A stretch of 64,000 bases of DNA from Pseudisothecium myosuroides (taxonomy: Eukaryota > Streptophyta > Bryopsida > Hypnales > Lembophyllaceae). Under the pieces are notes generated by a model. That model was given only the letters and a program-made list of their open reading frames with translations. It was not told the DNA's origin and searched no databases. The number at the start of each line of letters is the position of its first letter. The stretch's first letter is position 1. Positions 11,060-23,439 of the stretch are shown piece by piece. The stretch spans positions 26,530,987-26,594,986 of the forward strand of contig OX637290.1 of NCBI GenBank assembly GCA_951799445.1, written 5' to 3'. The translations under genes and the position numbers were made by a program.

Positions 11060-12123
11060 TCAAACTTCTAAAGTCCCAAGGCCTTTTTTCATCAAATTCC
11101 ACTTAAAATTGATATTTCAATTGCAAATTGCAAAAAACTTTAGAAATTATTTTTTTGCATATCTAATCACAGGGGCTTGCATTAGATCAGTATAAAAATA
11201 TGTGGAAGAAGTTACAAATACTTTGACAATGTTTGTTGCAAAATATTTTCATTTGAAATGAAAAAAAACATATTTTTGCACCTTATTTGACTAGATTTTA
11301 AGGCTTTGAATCTTTTTAGCTTAAAATTTTTATACTACCAATATTAAATTAAAAAATCATGTTAAAGAATTAAATTGAAAATCTAAAAAATATATCTCCA
11401 CCCCTTTGATTTTTATTCTTTAAATTTTTTTAAAATAGAAGTAGGTATAATATTTAAAGAAAAACTAAATCATTAATAGTTCTAAGATGGAATTGAAATA
11501 CAATAATCCCAATAGTGAGATTGTTTTAGAAAGTCAATGAAACCTTGTTGAATTTTTTTCTTAATTGTAAAAATTGCGTTCAAAAATCAATCCTACAAGT
11601 TTTTTTCAAGAAAATGCTTAGATTGTCTTTAAAACAAGATTCTCAATAATCTTTTTATCAATAATCCAATTAGTATGATTCAAATCTTTCTATGCAGACA
11701 AAAATATTTTATATGAGAAACAAAATTTTGAAAATTTCAATTTGACTTTTTGTAATTTTTTTGTATCCAACAAACCCTATTTCGGACTTACGGAGGCATA
11801 AATTTGCTTCCAAGCATTGATTCAAATAATAATTATATCTTCTTAAAGCTAATATTTTTTTCTATCCTCAAAAACAAATTCAAGAAATCACAATGAAAAT
11901 TGAAATTGTAGGAGCCTACTAAAATCTATTTTGTAACCGGAGGGGACAATGGAACTTTGGGGTGGCATAACTTTGCTTTTGGGCACCACTTCAAAATAAT
12001 TGTATTCACCAAAATCTAATGTCTTTTTTAATATTTAAAAATTTAATTTAACAAAACACGATAAAAATTGAGATCCTACTAAAATCCATTTTGTCCCCTT
12101 AGGGGACAATGGGACTTTTGGAG
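11060..12123 (-). mobile_element. Repeat family A copy (minus orientation) with a duplicated end
   Basis: It begins with CTAAAGTCCCAAGGCC and ends at TTAA 12124-12127. The terminal part is present twice: GGGGACAATGGAACTTTGG near 11941-11960, and a second tail to GGGGACAATGGGACTTTTGG at about 12101-12120. This is an internal duplication or two overlapping fragments. Confidence 0.5.
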
Positions 12124-12370
12124 TTAAAGAATTAAAACCAAGTTTTTTGTTTTGAATTATCTTCCTAGAATTTCATCTCAATTATTGAACATTAAAATTT
12201 AAAATTTAAAATCTTTAGTGCAAAAATTTTAAGTGAAGAGGATTCAAACTCATCTATTCTAGTCAAGCAAGGTGAAAAAAACATGTTTTCTTTACTTTAA
12301 ACACAAATATCTTGCAATTTACATAGTCAAAGTTTCTTAAATTTCTTCTATACATTTTTATACTAGTCTA

Positions 12371-12740
12371 AGGTAGCCGACCCATCTCCAACCATTTAAG
12401 CAATTACACATATTTAGAGCTCAAGTTTTTTGAGTGCAAATTTTTTCTCGTGTACAGAAATAGGGTTTAGAAGGATTACTTATTACAAAAAATGTAATTA
12501 ATATGAATTTTTTAGTAGAAGATTTTCTTTGACCTATAATGGTGATATAGACCTTTTTATGTTTTACCATAGGTTGATTGCAAAATCAACCAAGAGCTAG
12601 TTGCAATATTGAGAGCCTTGCAACCAATCATAATGCGCCACAACTGCTCGAGGACTGAGCCACAATGTCACGGAAAGAGAGCAATCTATAGATTGGAAAT
12701 GGTGTGTGTGTGTGTGTGATCAGAAATGGGTTGGCTACCT
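12371..12740. mobile_element. 370-bp TIR element with TA target duplication inside repeat A
   Basis: The 5' end AGGTAGCCGACCCAT and inverted 3' end AGGTAGCCAACCCAT differ at one position and are flanked by TA (12369-12370, 12741-12742). Sister family A copies show the uninterrupted target, for example CTAATCTAGTACAAGATCC near 16149. The first six bases, AGGTAG, match the ends of the AGGTA MITE family, but the interior differs. No coding frame is seen. Confidence 0.75.
12702..12718 (+). repeat. (GT)n microsatellite
   Basis: Eight to nine GT units lie inside the 370-bp TIR element. Confidence 0.9.
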
Positions 12741-12894
12741 TAGTGCAAGATCATGTGGTTATATATGAAAAAAAATCAACTTTTTTTTTTTGCAATAGAA
12801 ACGACAATTTTGAATGGTTTTTGATGAATTAAAGACCTTGGGACTTTAGGGGTTCAGATAGCTTCAATCAAACAATATTATATATGTGTTTTAA

Positions 12895-13335
12895 TTCCAT
12901 TTTAGAGTTATTAACAATTCAGATTTTTTTCTATCTTGTATCTACTACTACTTTAAGTTTTCCAAGAAAGAAAATCAAGTTTTTTTTTTGAATTTTTTAC
13001 CTAGAGTATGAACTTAATTTTTCAAAATAAAGCTTTTTCACATCAAACTTTGTATTACAAAATTTCAAGTTAAGAGGATGCAAAGTCTTATGATCTAGGA
13101 TAGAAAGGAGGAAAAAAAAAGTTTTTTTTGTATTTTAAATGCTAATATCTTGCAATCTATATGGCCAAAGTTTTTGAAATTTTTTTCAAGCCTTATTATG
13201 CTAGTTTTGTACAAAATTCTACAATTGGATATGCAAAAAAAAAAAATGTTTAAATTTTTTGCTATTTCAATTACAAAAATGTTAATTTTGAAGTGTTTTA
13301 TGGTAAAATATAGTCATACAACTTTAGGATTTGAC
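12895..13335 (+). mobile_element. Repeat family A, distal half (plus orientation)
   Basis: It matches the second half of the family: TTCCATTTTAGAGTTATTAA, ATATCTTGCAATCTATATGG, then a degenerate ACTTTAGGATTTGA end. The proximal half is missing. Confidence 0.5.
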
Positions 13336-13869
13336 CCTTGAAATTGTTTGATTATGTTTGCAAAAAAAGATTCAAGATTGCCTTTTTTAAATTTTTAGAC
13401 CTATATTTGAGGGAAAAAACTATGTAGTATACTACTTTATCTATGTTCAATAAAACTTTCAGTTCATTTGACCTTATAAATTTTGAGATTAGAAAGTTTG
13501 AAAATAGGATGAATGTCTTTTGGAATGTGCTTGTCATGAGCAACCAACTTTGACACTGAATTGAGTGAAAATTTTCCACTACACAGAGTTAAAAATTCAT
13601 AGACTATCTTTTTTATGTCATTAGACAGTCCCATAAAACATTTGAAAGCCATTACATGAGTGTAGCCAATGCCAGTATTTTTTGCAAGATTACTATATAT
13701 CAAGAAATGGCAATATACTAAGGAAATTTAAATTTAAAATTGGAGAAATAAAATTCATGATCTGCACAATGTGAAAGATGAAATCAAATAAACATTTGGC
13801 ATTTATTAATAGCAAAAATCTACTAGATTCCAACTCTAATGTCAAATTTAAAATTTCTACAACCTAAGT
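13336..13869. other. No gene seen
   Basis: AT-rich DNA. Two overlapping short minus-strand frames have no recognisable domain. Confidence 0.4.
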
Positions 13870-14960
13870 TGATGTAGGAGCCATGTGGTTCATAAGTGGA
13901 CAACAAAACTTGGGGAATTCTTCAATGGCAACAACTTAAAATCCCAAGCCCATTCCTCTATCCAAACCTAATCTTTACTTTCCCAAATCTACCATTTGGA
14001 AAGATTTTGGCCCCATGTGAGCTCCCAATTCGTCACTTGGGACTCATAGTTTTCTATTTTTTGTTTTTCACGAGTATGAGTGTTGTTTTATATACAAAAA
14101 GCTCTAAAAGAGTGTAAAACCAAAATAGTTGTGTCATATACCAATGTAGCATTTGGTCCCTTATAGGTTGTTTCCCCCCAAATAAACCTCATTCTCACTT
14201 GTACATAGGTTAAAACGTGAAAATGTAAGTAAAAATAGTAGAATTAGGGTTAACATGGCCCAAATAGCCCAAACCTACGGTGCATGTGACATCTTATGGC
14301 TAAAATTGGTCCAAGGGAACATCTTTGAGGTCTTAAGTCCATTCCCAAAGATAGGTTTCACTTTCCCCATAGTATCAAAGAAATAGTGGAAACTCGGATT
14401 GTTGGCCTTCAAGAGTTATAAACTCAAGACGGACTCGTAAGAAAAATCTATGGGTGGAATATGGTGCTATTGGTTGGAAATCACATTTAAGACTCAACGG
14501 CGAAATCAGTTTGCCAAGATTCTCATGTATGTGGAAGATTCTTTAGTTGCCGGAATTAAAAGGAGAAGATAGAATTTGATTCTCTTTTGACCTTTGTACA
14601 AAGTAAGAATATGAGCTTGCACATCCTTTGTGGAATTCCATAAGAGGTTCCATAAAAAGTTTCGGAATGTTCTAACTTGCAGAAGATGTCCTTTTGGACG
14701 GTCAACTGCCAAAACCTACAATGGAAAATTTCTAGAAATTACCTAGGTTGCGGTAAAATCTCACTAAAAATTAGATTAGATTTTTTTATGCTAATAAGAT
14801 GCCCCACCAAGTTTAAAGACATTCCGCTACCCAGAAGTGCCTGAACCGACGAGATTCCCCGACAATTGACAAATTTGAAGTTTACGGTGGAGTTGACTTG
14901 CGTACCGAGAGCATACAAAATCAGAATGAGGTCAAAGTTAGGTCTTTTTTTACTCCTCCA
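13870..14960 (+). repeat. Dispersed repeat family B, copy 1
   Basis: About 1.1 kb clearly homologous to 47325-48250 (opposite orientation) and, more diverged, to 16485-17430. Shared landmarks in order are GGGAGCTCACAT or its equivalent GTGAGCTCCCAATT, a TTTTATATACAAAAAG box, CATGTGACATCTTATGGC, a TGCACATCCTTTGTGGAATT box, GGTCAACTGCC, ACGAGATTCCCC and GTACCGAGAGCATAC. It is non-coding. It could be a solo LTR or part of a large non-autonomous retroelement, but neither TG...CA ends nor a primer-binding site was established. Confidence 0.5.
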
Positions 14961-15349
14961 TACCTACTAAAGAATCTAGGCTAGTTACTTTTATCAGAAA
15001 AGTCAAACTCCAAGATTTGGATTTTTACCCCGTTTTGGTGTTCAGCTAGTGATAGGATTTATTGAGTTTTTTGGAAAGGACCCCAATGTCCTTCAAAGCA
15101 AGCTTGAAAAGTAGCAACAACGGAACTTAAAATGCTCCAAAACACAAATTTGGCAATGTTTGCATGCAATGGTCCAATGTCCAATTAAATGAACTCAAAT
15201 TGTATAGAACGCCAAAATAATGGCCAAAAGAGGTGTTTGTGAGAGGGAATTTAGAATTAATCTTTGCATTTAGGGTCGTTTTTTGTGATTTCTTTGAACT
15301 TTAGGAATTTAGAGAAGATCCATTGCTTGGAAGGCACAATGGACCGACG
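14961..15349. repeat. Family B-associated mosaic sequence
   Basis: About 14930-15065 matches 42090-42275 in reverse orientation, while about 15070-15235 (ATGTCCTTCAAAGC, AATGGCCAAAAGAGGTGTT) matches 41720-41880 in the same orientation. One of the two loci is therefore rearranged. It ends with a GATCCATTGCTTGGAAGGCA box that also occurs near 18460 and 21990. Confidence 0.45.
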
Positions 15350-15353
15350 TTAA

Positions 15354-16275
15354 CTCCTAAAGTCCCGTTGTCCCCTCGGGGGACAAAATGGATTTCGGGC
15401 AGGCTCCTACGGTCTCAATATTTGTCGTGCTTTTCAGATTTTTTTTGTAAAGATAGAGAATCACATTAGCTTTCTGAAAATAGAATTTTTATTTCAATTG
15501 GTGCCTGGGAGCAAAAGTTATGACACAAAACCCCCAAATTTTAGTTCGGCGGGGAGAAAAAAAACCTCACAAAAACTTTAAACTAAAAATTTTAAAAATT
15601 TATTTCTTATAGATTTTATTTTTATCTACATGGGAAGCTTTGATTCATTCCATTTGGATTTGTTATGCAAAAGTTATTGACAATCTTATTTTTCGGGCAA
15701 TTAGAGCATCTTCTTGAAAAAATAACTTGTAGGATTCATTTCTGAACTCAATTTTGACACTTTTTCAAAAAAAAAAGTTTCACAAGGTTAAGATTTCTTG
15801 CTAGAACAATCTCACCATTGAGATTATTATATCTCAACTCTATCTTAGAGCTATTAATGATTTAATTTTTCCTTCAATCTTGAACCTACTTCTACTTAAC
15901 AATTTTTTAATGAGTGAAAACTAAGTGTTTCTTTTTTGAATTTTTTTTCTTAGATTCTCAACTCAATTCTTCATCATATAAAATTAGAAATTCAAAATCA
16001 TTAGAGCAAAAAATTTAAGTTGAGAAGGTTCAAAGCCAAAAAATGTAGTTGAGCAAGGTGCAAAAAAACTTGATTCCTTCACTTTAAATGCAAATATCTT
16101 GCAATCTACATGGTCAAAGTTTTTGAAATTTCTTCCACACATTCTTACACTAATCTAGTACAAGATCCTATGGTTGAATATGAAAAAAAAACATTAATTT
16201 TTTTTTTGCTTTTTGCTATAGAAATGGCAGTTTTGAGTGTTTTTTAATGGAAAAATGGCCTTGGGACTTCAGGGG
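15354..16275 (+). mobile_element. Repeat family A, full-length copy (plus orientation) with paralogous empty site
   Basis: About 922 bp between TTAA 15350-15353 and TTAA 16276-16279, with ends CTCCTAAAGTCC and GGGACTTCAGGGG. The flanks (GGACCGACG on the left, GCACCCATAGG on the right) line up with the uninterrupted homologous sequence near 18481-18500 (GAACCGCACATAGGCACCCA). The two are equal in length when one TTAA is removed. This indicates that TTAA is a duplicated target, not part of the inverted repeat. Confidence 0.7.
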
Positions 16276-16484
16276 TTAAGCACCCATAGGAATAACTTTG
16301 ATTTCCTAGAACCTGGTTGTGCACGCGTATTTATCAAGGGTAGGTAAATAAGTGTTCACACCCCACCAAAGCTCTTCAAAGTCCACGTTGGAGATGTAGG
16401 CGCGACCGTTGCCAAGATCGAGGTAGGCTTACTTCACTTTTTTTTTATCCATCACATGCCTCCTTTTTGAGGAGCTATATTAGC

Positions 16485-17430
16485 TTCCAATTTGTTATTT
16501 AGGACTCACTGTTTTTTTGTTTTGTTTTGTTTTTTTACGTCTTAAAGCAAGTTTCGTACAAAAAATCCCCCTCAAAAAAGAATGATAAATCCCAAATAGG
16601 TATGTTACATGGCAATATAATATTTAGTCCAAAATAGATTAGAATACCTAAAATAACCCAAAATTGTGTGTGTATATATGTTAAAAATCTAGAAGTAGTA
16701 AAAGTATAGAATACTTTGTGAATACTATCCAAAACACCTAACCCTTCATAAAATGTGACAAGACTTAGGTGAAACGGTCCAATGGAACTCTAAAAAGATC
16801 CCTAAGTTATTTTTCCAGAGATAAGTTTTAGTTTCTTAGTGTTCCAAGAAAAGTAAAAAATTAAATTGTTAGCTTACAGGCTTCAAAACTTACGATAGAT
16901 TAGAGGAAAGCATCCACGGTGGAAGTTGGGTAATCTAGGGTTGACATCATGCCAAGAATCCAACAACAAAATTGGTTTGTCAAGATTCTTATTTGTAAAA
17001 AGATTTCTTGAACACCAATAATTAAAAGAGATAGCGGAATTTCAATCTTTTTTTTTGAATGTGTAGAGTAAAAATATAAGCATGCATGTCTTTTATGAGA
17101 TTCGATGAGAGCTTCCATAAAAAAATTCAAAATCTTCTAACTTACAAGAAGATCCTCTTCCAGATGGTCAACTGCCTAAACCAAGGATGAATTTTTTTTA
17201 GAAATTACCCAAGTTGCAATAGAAATTAAGATAGCTTGTTTTATACTAGTAATGGACCCCGACAAGTTTTAAGGCATTCGGACACCAATAAGTATCGAAA
17301 TCAACGAGATTCTCCAATTCTAACAAAATTGAAAAATATTCATGGAGTTGAGCGGCTAACTAGGAGCATACAAAAGCGGAATAAGGTCAAAATGGGGTCT
17401 TTCTTACTCCCACACACCTTCCAAATAACA
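16485..17430 (+). repeat. Dispersed repeat family B, diverged copy
   Basis: It follows the same order of landmarks as 13870-14960 with many substitutions (GGTCAACTGCC, GAAATTACCCAAGTTGCAA, ACGAGATTCTCC, GGAGCATACAAAA, GGGGTCTTTCTTACTCCC). It is non-coding. Confidence 0.45.
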
Positions 17431-20181
17431 CAAGCTTGTCAAATTTTTCAAAAAAGATAAAAGGTGAGGTTTGAGCACCTATTGGACAAAGATAACTCCA
17501 AGGTAAGTATCTAAATAATCCAATTTCTTTTGTTTAGTCCTAGATCCTTGTAGAGGAAATGTAGAGCTTTTCAAAAATATATTAGGCTTATAAAATTGAA
17601 AAACCAAAGAAAGGAAATATCATTGGATGATGTCCAGTAAAATTCATCCAAAAAAGGTAGAAAGGAAAATTTAGAATTTAGATTAAAGTCAAAGTTCAAA
17701 AGTTCAAAGAAAAGTTCACTTAGAGTAGTAGATTGATAGAAATTGGTGAATGAATTTCTAAAATAGTGATAAGCAATTAAACTTTATCCACTAGAAATGT
17801 CCAAAATTTAAGTGTCTTAGTAATCTAGATAGGTTAATTTATTCCCTACAAGGAAAAAATACTAAAATTCTAAAAATAGTAAATATGTAGAAGAGGTCCA
17901 AAGCCTTGAGAATGAAGTAGATAGCCAATTAAGAATCTTTTGAAGACAACTAAGTAACAAATAGAACTTAGCATCACCTAGAAAGAGGTTAGAGGATTCT
18001 AAATCTAATTCATATTTAGGAAATTAGGTTAAACTAAAAAAAAAAAAAGATGAAGTCTAGTGTCAAGATTGGATGAAAGTGATTTTTCATCCATTCTAGG
18101 TCAAACTTAAACTTTAGAAATTAGACTTAAATTTAGGCTCATACCCAAAATCAAAAGTCAATTTAGGTCCAAAAGTCAGTAGAAATCCACGGATAAAGTT
18201 TAAATGGCCCTTTCAAAGGCTAAACTTCATCCGGCGATAACCTCCAGTAGGAAACTCCAAATAGAATGATCTTTATGATTTTGGAAATGGCAAACCATGT
18301 CCTATGACCTAGAATACCTAATTTGTATTTTTTGATGGTTTTATATTAAAAAAAAACAGAGTTTTTGGCTTAATTAGGCCAAGATGGTCAAATTTGTTAT
18401 GTTTTGAAGTTTGAGTCTTTTCATTTTGTAGTTTGAACCACCTAGAAGATTAGAAAGATTTATTGCTTGGAAGGTATAATGAACCGCACATAGGCACCCA
18501 CCGTAGAAATTATACAAAAAAAAACCAAGAACTCGGTTTTGCTCGTCTTATCTCAAAGCTGGAGATAAAATGTTTACAGGGTTCAACAGATTTGTGCTTG
18601 GGCTTTACGTTGGGTTTGTGCTTGGGGATGCAACCTATATTTGGGAGCAGGGGTTGGGGACCACACACATTGGGAGGCTGTCAATCAATCCTCTAAAACT
18701 AATAGAAGCCACTATCAAGATTCAAAAACAAAAGCTAAAGCAAGCATCAAGTTCAAGGGAGAATGAAGAAGGTGAATTCATGTTGAAGGATTAGTATTAA
18801 GATAGAAATAGGAAGTAATAATTGCAATTAAAATTAGTAGTTGTAGGATTTGACCATATTAAATGAAATTTGTTTAGAATATAAAAATCCAAAAGAAAAG
18901 ATAAACAACAGGAAGTTGACCAAATAGATTCTTAGATTTAGTAGAGGTTAATGAAATTTATATCATCCATTTAGTTTGATGCTTAAACTTTAGTTGACAT
19001 TACTACACTAAAAAGGGTATTTAGTGTTGGCAACACTATTTGCGAACCATGACACTAAATATCATTAAGCCTACTAAAGTAAGTAACATTAAATGTAATT
19101 TCTAACATTAAATATATTCTATGGTAAATCTGAAATCTGAAAATGTTTACATTTAGTGTTAGAACTTATTAAAGGAAGGTAGAAGGGAAGAGAAGGCGAA
19201 GGCGGCGCATTGAAGTTTAGCACTACACTAATCGTCCTAAAATTGACATTTAGTGTAGGGTCAAGTAGGGTGGTAATTACACTAAATGTAATCCAACACT
19301 AAATACCCTTTTTAGTGTAGCTATAGTGGAAGTCAAAAGTGGCAATTTAGAATATTTAGAATTTAGTGGAAATTTATTAAAAAAATCCAAATTAAATAGT
19401 AGAAAAATAAAGAAAGAATATTAGGTGAAAAAAGCACGCAAAAAGTAGTTCAGGACTTCAATTTATTTTGTAACCCTTTAATTAGGTTGTAAGCCAAAAC
19501 ATAATCAAATCAACAAAATGTTGGGATCTATGGATATTAGGAGACAATTACAATCATGGTGCACAAAGATGGAAATATGGTGTCTTCAATGTTAATATTA
19601 TGCGCTTAAACTTTGCTCTTTGAATTCTAATCTTTAGAAATCTTAGATTTAGAAAATAGAATTAGAGGTGAAACAATTAGCCATAACATTAGGAGTCTGT
19701 TAGAGTATAATTTTGAATTTAGATTTAAATAATTAATTCTTAGAAGTTTTTGAAAATATATTAAACTTTAAAAATAGATAAGAATTTAAAAAAAATTAGA
19801 TCAAGTTTAATAGTAAAAGTGGATGAAAAAGTAGTAAAGTCATTCAAAGAAAGTAAAAAAGGAATAGTAGAATATAGATTATATTCAAAGATTTCAAAGC
19901 AAAATAATAGTTGATTCGATAGTTTAAATCAATAGAAATTAGTGGATGAAGTTTTATAGTATCGATTAGCGGTCAAATATCATCCATCCGTAACTTTTAA
20001 TAGAAAAGTCCAATCTTTTAAGTGTCTTAGCTTTTTAAAAAGGTGATTTTATTTTTTATTAGTCAAACATACAAAAAAACTAAAACTAAAAATTTTACAG
20101 TAGAAATCTAGAGTAGATAGTATCAAGTAGTCAATTAGAATCTTTTGAAAACAACCAAGGAACAATTTAAAGTTAGAATCA
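17431..20181 (+). repeat. Dispersed repeat family E (non-coding mosaic), first block
   Basis: It contains repeated boxes such as TAGAAATTGGTGAATGAA, AACTTCATCC and AGTGTCTTAG, which recur near 19900-20040 and 21690-21800 and, in reverse, near 42600-42980. The segment around 19547-19620 resembles the exon-like segment at 43147-43306 and its donor-side flank, but is not open here. Only a short 18463-18696 frame exists, with no recognised family. Confidence 0.4.
19006..19317. mobile_element. CACTA-ended foldback element, about 312 bp
   Basis: It begins CACTAAAAAGGGTATTTAGT and ends in the exact reverse complement (ACTAAATACCCTTTTTAGTG). The inverted match extends three more bases outward (CTA/TAG) and inward to GTTGG/CCAAC. 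The motif TTTAGTGT or its complement recurs several times inside. The element is non-coding. A target duplication is not clear. Confidence 0.65.
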
Positions 20182-20185
20182 TTAA

Positions 20186-21096
20186 CCCCTAAAAGCCCGT
20201 TGTCCCTTTGGGGGACAAATGCGTTTTTGGGCAGGTACCTACGGGCTGAAATTGTGTTTTGATTTTTTGAATTTTTTTTTGGAGATAGAAAAACTGATAA
20301 GCTTTGTGGGAATATAATTTTTTTCTCAATCAGTGCCCGGAAAAAAAGGTTATGACCAAATAAGCTGAAAATAGGGGACGGGGGCAGCAAGAAAAAAATG
20401 GACAAAAATTTGAAATTTTTTTTTTAATATTTTTTTAATATTAGATTATATTTTTGTCTATCTGGAAAGCTTTGATTCATTTCATTTGGATTTGTTATGA
20501 GGAAGTTATGGACATTCTTGTTTTTCGGGCAGTTAGAGCATCTTCTTGAAAAAAATAACTTATAGGATTCATTTCGGAATGCATTTTTTGTAATTTTTCA
20601 ATTTATTTTTTTTGGAATGGTTAATTTTACTTGCTAGAACAATCTCACCTTTGGGATTCCATTTAAAATATATGAATATTTTAGATTTTCCTTCTATCTT
20701 GTACCTACTTCTACTTAACAATTTTTTTAAGAATGATAATTAAGTTTTTTTGAATTTCTTTTTTTTTCCTAGACTCTCAATTCAATTTTCCACTATAAAG
20801 ATTTAAAGCTTTAAATGCTGTAGTGCAAAAATTTTAAGTTAAAAATGTTTAAAGTCAAAAAATCTGGTCCCGCAATGTGATGAAAAACTTGTTTTTTCCA
20901 CTTTAAACGCAGATATCTTGCAATCTGTATTGTCAAAAATTCTGAAATTTTTTCCACACATTTTCATACCAATTAGGTGTAAGATCCTACAGTTATATGT
21001 GAAAAAAAAACAATTTTAATTTCTTTTTACTTTTTGCTATAGAAATGGCAGTTTTCAGTGTTTTTTGGCTGAAAAAAGACCTTGGGTCTTTAGGGG
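20186..21096 (+). mobile_element. Repeat family A, full-length copy (plus orientation)
   Basis: About 911 bp with TTAA at 20182-20185 and 21097-21100. The ends are CCCCTAAAAGCCC and GGGTCTTTAGGGG. The flanking sequence on both sides (AGAATCTTTTGAAAACAAC on the left, AAACTAATTCACA on the right) resembles the uninterrupted region 17930-18015, consistent with insertion into family E. Confidence 0.65.
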
Positions 21097-21133
21097 TTAA
21101 GGAAATCTTTTGAAAATCCCAAACTAATTCACA

Positions 21134-21504
21134 TTTTTTTTTTGAAAACAAATGGAAACCATTGTATTAAAAAGAACCAAGTAAACGCCAAGCGAAAGGC
21201 TGGATAAATGAAGAGAAGATGAGCAAAAGACAAAAAGAAGAACAATAAAAAGGAACCAAAGAAACTAATAGAAAAAACAAAGAAGAAGGCCCTCTTTGTT
21301 CCACCTGATAGAGTAACCAACCCTAGTAGCTAGAACCGGAGATTGCAACCAAGTACTAGAGAATTTGGACCAGATCCTATCAGAATTCTAAGGTTTACAC
21401 CTAGAAGCTAGGTTAGTCTTACGAGCAGTAGCTCATCCTGAGTCAAGGAAAGCGCTCCATAGACTAGTATGAAGAAGGATGGTGGGCCAACGTTCTTGTG
21501 CAAA
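21134..21504 (-). mobile_element. 5'-truncated LINE (retroposon) with poly-A tail and 13-bp target duplication
   Basis: The insert is flanked by a perfect direct repeat AAACTAATTCACA at 21121-21133 and 21505-21517. On the minus strand it ends in a poly-A tail of about ten residues (poly-T at 21134-21143) preceded by ATGGTTTCCATTTGTTTTC, resembling plant L1 3' ends. Only about 370 bp remain, so most of ORF2 is missing and no reverse transcriptase motif is visible. A SINE is the alternative. The tail, truncation and long duplication all point to target-primed reverse transcription. Confidence 0.75.
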
Positions 21505-21517
21505 AAACTAATTCACA

Positions 21518-22719
21518 CTTAAATAGGTCAAAATTAAAGAAAATAACCTAGGATGAAGTTTGATCTTAGTTTAGTTTAGATTTAGATTAAAGTCATAGTT
21601 ATTTGGTCAATTTGAGTAAAACTTTAAACTTAAAAATTATAAATATTTTAAAACTTAACTCTGAAATCCAAAGTGAATTTTCGCATTGATAGTTTAGTAG
21701 AAATTGATGGATGAAATTTTATACGGGAGTTTAGAGGTAAAACTTCATCCTTTGATTACTTCTAGTAGGAATGTCCGATTAGAACATATCTTAGCATTTG
21801 GGAAAGGGCATGAGATTTTCTACAATATAAAATATTTGAAATCTTGATTTCATTATATTTTCTTTAGAGAACCAGAGTTTTGGCCCACACATTGGCTAAA
21901 ATTAAGCGGAACTTCTAACTTTTGGAGATTTTTTTATATTTAATTTTACAATTAGATTTTTCTTAGGATCTAAAATAATACAAGGTTGTCCATTTCTTGA
22001 AAGGCACAATTGGAAAAATTTTAGGCACCAATTAAGAATTTGTCATTAGAATCACAAAGAATCCGGTTGTACTTGATTTATCCTAAATGTGGGGATAAAA
22101 CACTTACACAAACCAACTGCACCATTGGACTCTTGGTGTGTTTTTATTCTAAAACACCTCCTATAGTCTTTGAATGCACTTTTCTATGTGGCATTTAAAT
22201 TCTTTATTTGCAAGACTAACAATTTGACTTCTCCTTGGGTTTTGAAATGATTAGTAACTCAATGTTAAATGCCATGAAGAATTGCCATGATTGTATGGGA
22301 GGTTGACCGTCCTTTATAATTGAACATATTAATTGACTGTCTACTTTTCTAGAGTCCTATCACAAAAAATCCCATGAAAATCAGAGAGCAAGGGTGCATT
22401 CCCAAGAAATCTTACTAAAAATTATGCATTGAAAAAATAATTTTTACTACATGCAAATGGCTTTTGTACTTGGAAGTTGCAATAGTATATGCACTATATG
22501 AGTAGCGCTAACATCTTTGTAGGGGATAAATCCTAGAATTCTTTGACCATTTGAGGCCTCAAATTGTCGCAACACGCCTTTTTCTAAAGCAATTTTAGGT
22601 CCTTTGTTGTTTCAAAATTTTAGTTTATTTACTTAATTACATCCTCTTAGAACTTTCATATTAAAACTTGACCAACTACAAGACCAAAGTGCTTGAAATT
22701 TGAAAGCACGTTTTTCAAA
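21518..22719 (+). repeat. Dispersed repeat family E, second block
   Basis: It resumes the family E sequence broken by the LINE and repeat A. The GAAAGGCACAATTGG box near 22000 and the GGGGATAAAACACTTACA box near 22090 correspond to boxes near 18465 and 18565. No coding frame is recognised, and after about 22130 the sequence is unassigned. Confidence 0.4.
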
Positions 22720-23439
22720 GTCGTTGCAAGAAAGAGTGTCCGTTTTTATTCCACTTTGGTTGTTTTTGGCTATTACTCCCAATACTCATGAGCTTTTGCA
22801 TACAAGTTTTTGAAAAAAAAGATAAAATATGGATAATTAGTATAAAACTAAAAAAAATATAACACCAAAATTCCAAGCCTAAAAAAATCTAGGTCAAAAG
22901 TTATTTACCAAAAAAGTGAGCTAAAATTTTGAAGAAAATACATACTTTGACGTTTTAATTTGTAAAAAATAGGAAAAACAATTTTCAAAGAAACTCAAAA
23001 TTTTCCATTTGAGAAAGAAATTTCACCAAAAAAATGATCTTGCAACCATCTTTAATGTTTAGAACTGTGTGCCCAAGGGAGCCCTCTTTGCATGGACATA
23101 GACGACACAAAATAAAATATTTTTAAATGCCCCTTGGTAGAAATATGACTACCTACTATGGAAATAGACCATACAAATTTCAGCTCTAAATCATTAAATT
23201 TGGGGACTCCATAGTACTCAAAAGCCTTAAAACTCAAAACTTGACATACTAATTTAATTATTTTTTAAATATTAAATGATTTTTTTAATTTTAAAAAAAA
23301 GATTTGATTACACTCCTGAAATACATCTCCAATAAAAATTTCAAGTTCATGTGAGTCATGCTTCAGAAGTTATTGTAAAAGCAAGCTTCGGCACTCCCCC
23401 TATGACAAGTACCCAATACCATTTTTTCTTGCAATGACC
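22720..23439 (+). mobile_element. Repeat family C, copy 1 (TIR element, about 720 bp)
   Basis: Homologous over its length to 54517-55258. The terminal inverted repeats are GTCGTTGCAAGAAAGAGTG and, inverted, GGTCATTGCAAGAAAAAATG. It carries the shared block AAGGGAGCCCTCTTTGCATG. It is non-coding, and the target duplication has decayed in this copy. Confidence 0.65.

Larger units (their letters stand above)
12128..12851 (+). mobile_element. Repeat family A, 3' part (plus orientation), interrupted by a MITE
   Basis: This half copy ends with GGGACTTTAGGGG then TTCA at 12852-12855. It is interrupted at 12369 by the 370-bp element described separately. Without that insert it aligns with the corresponding part of the copies at 15354-16275 and 20186-21096. 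Confidence 0.55.

Noticed and set aside
20049..20405. 118-codon minus-strand open frame
   Set aside because: It straddles the left boundary of a family A element, is hydrophobic/Lys-rich, and is not open in other copies.
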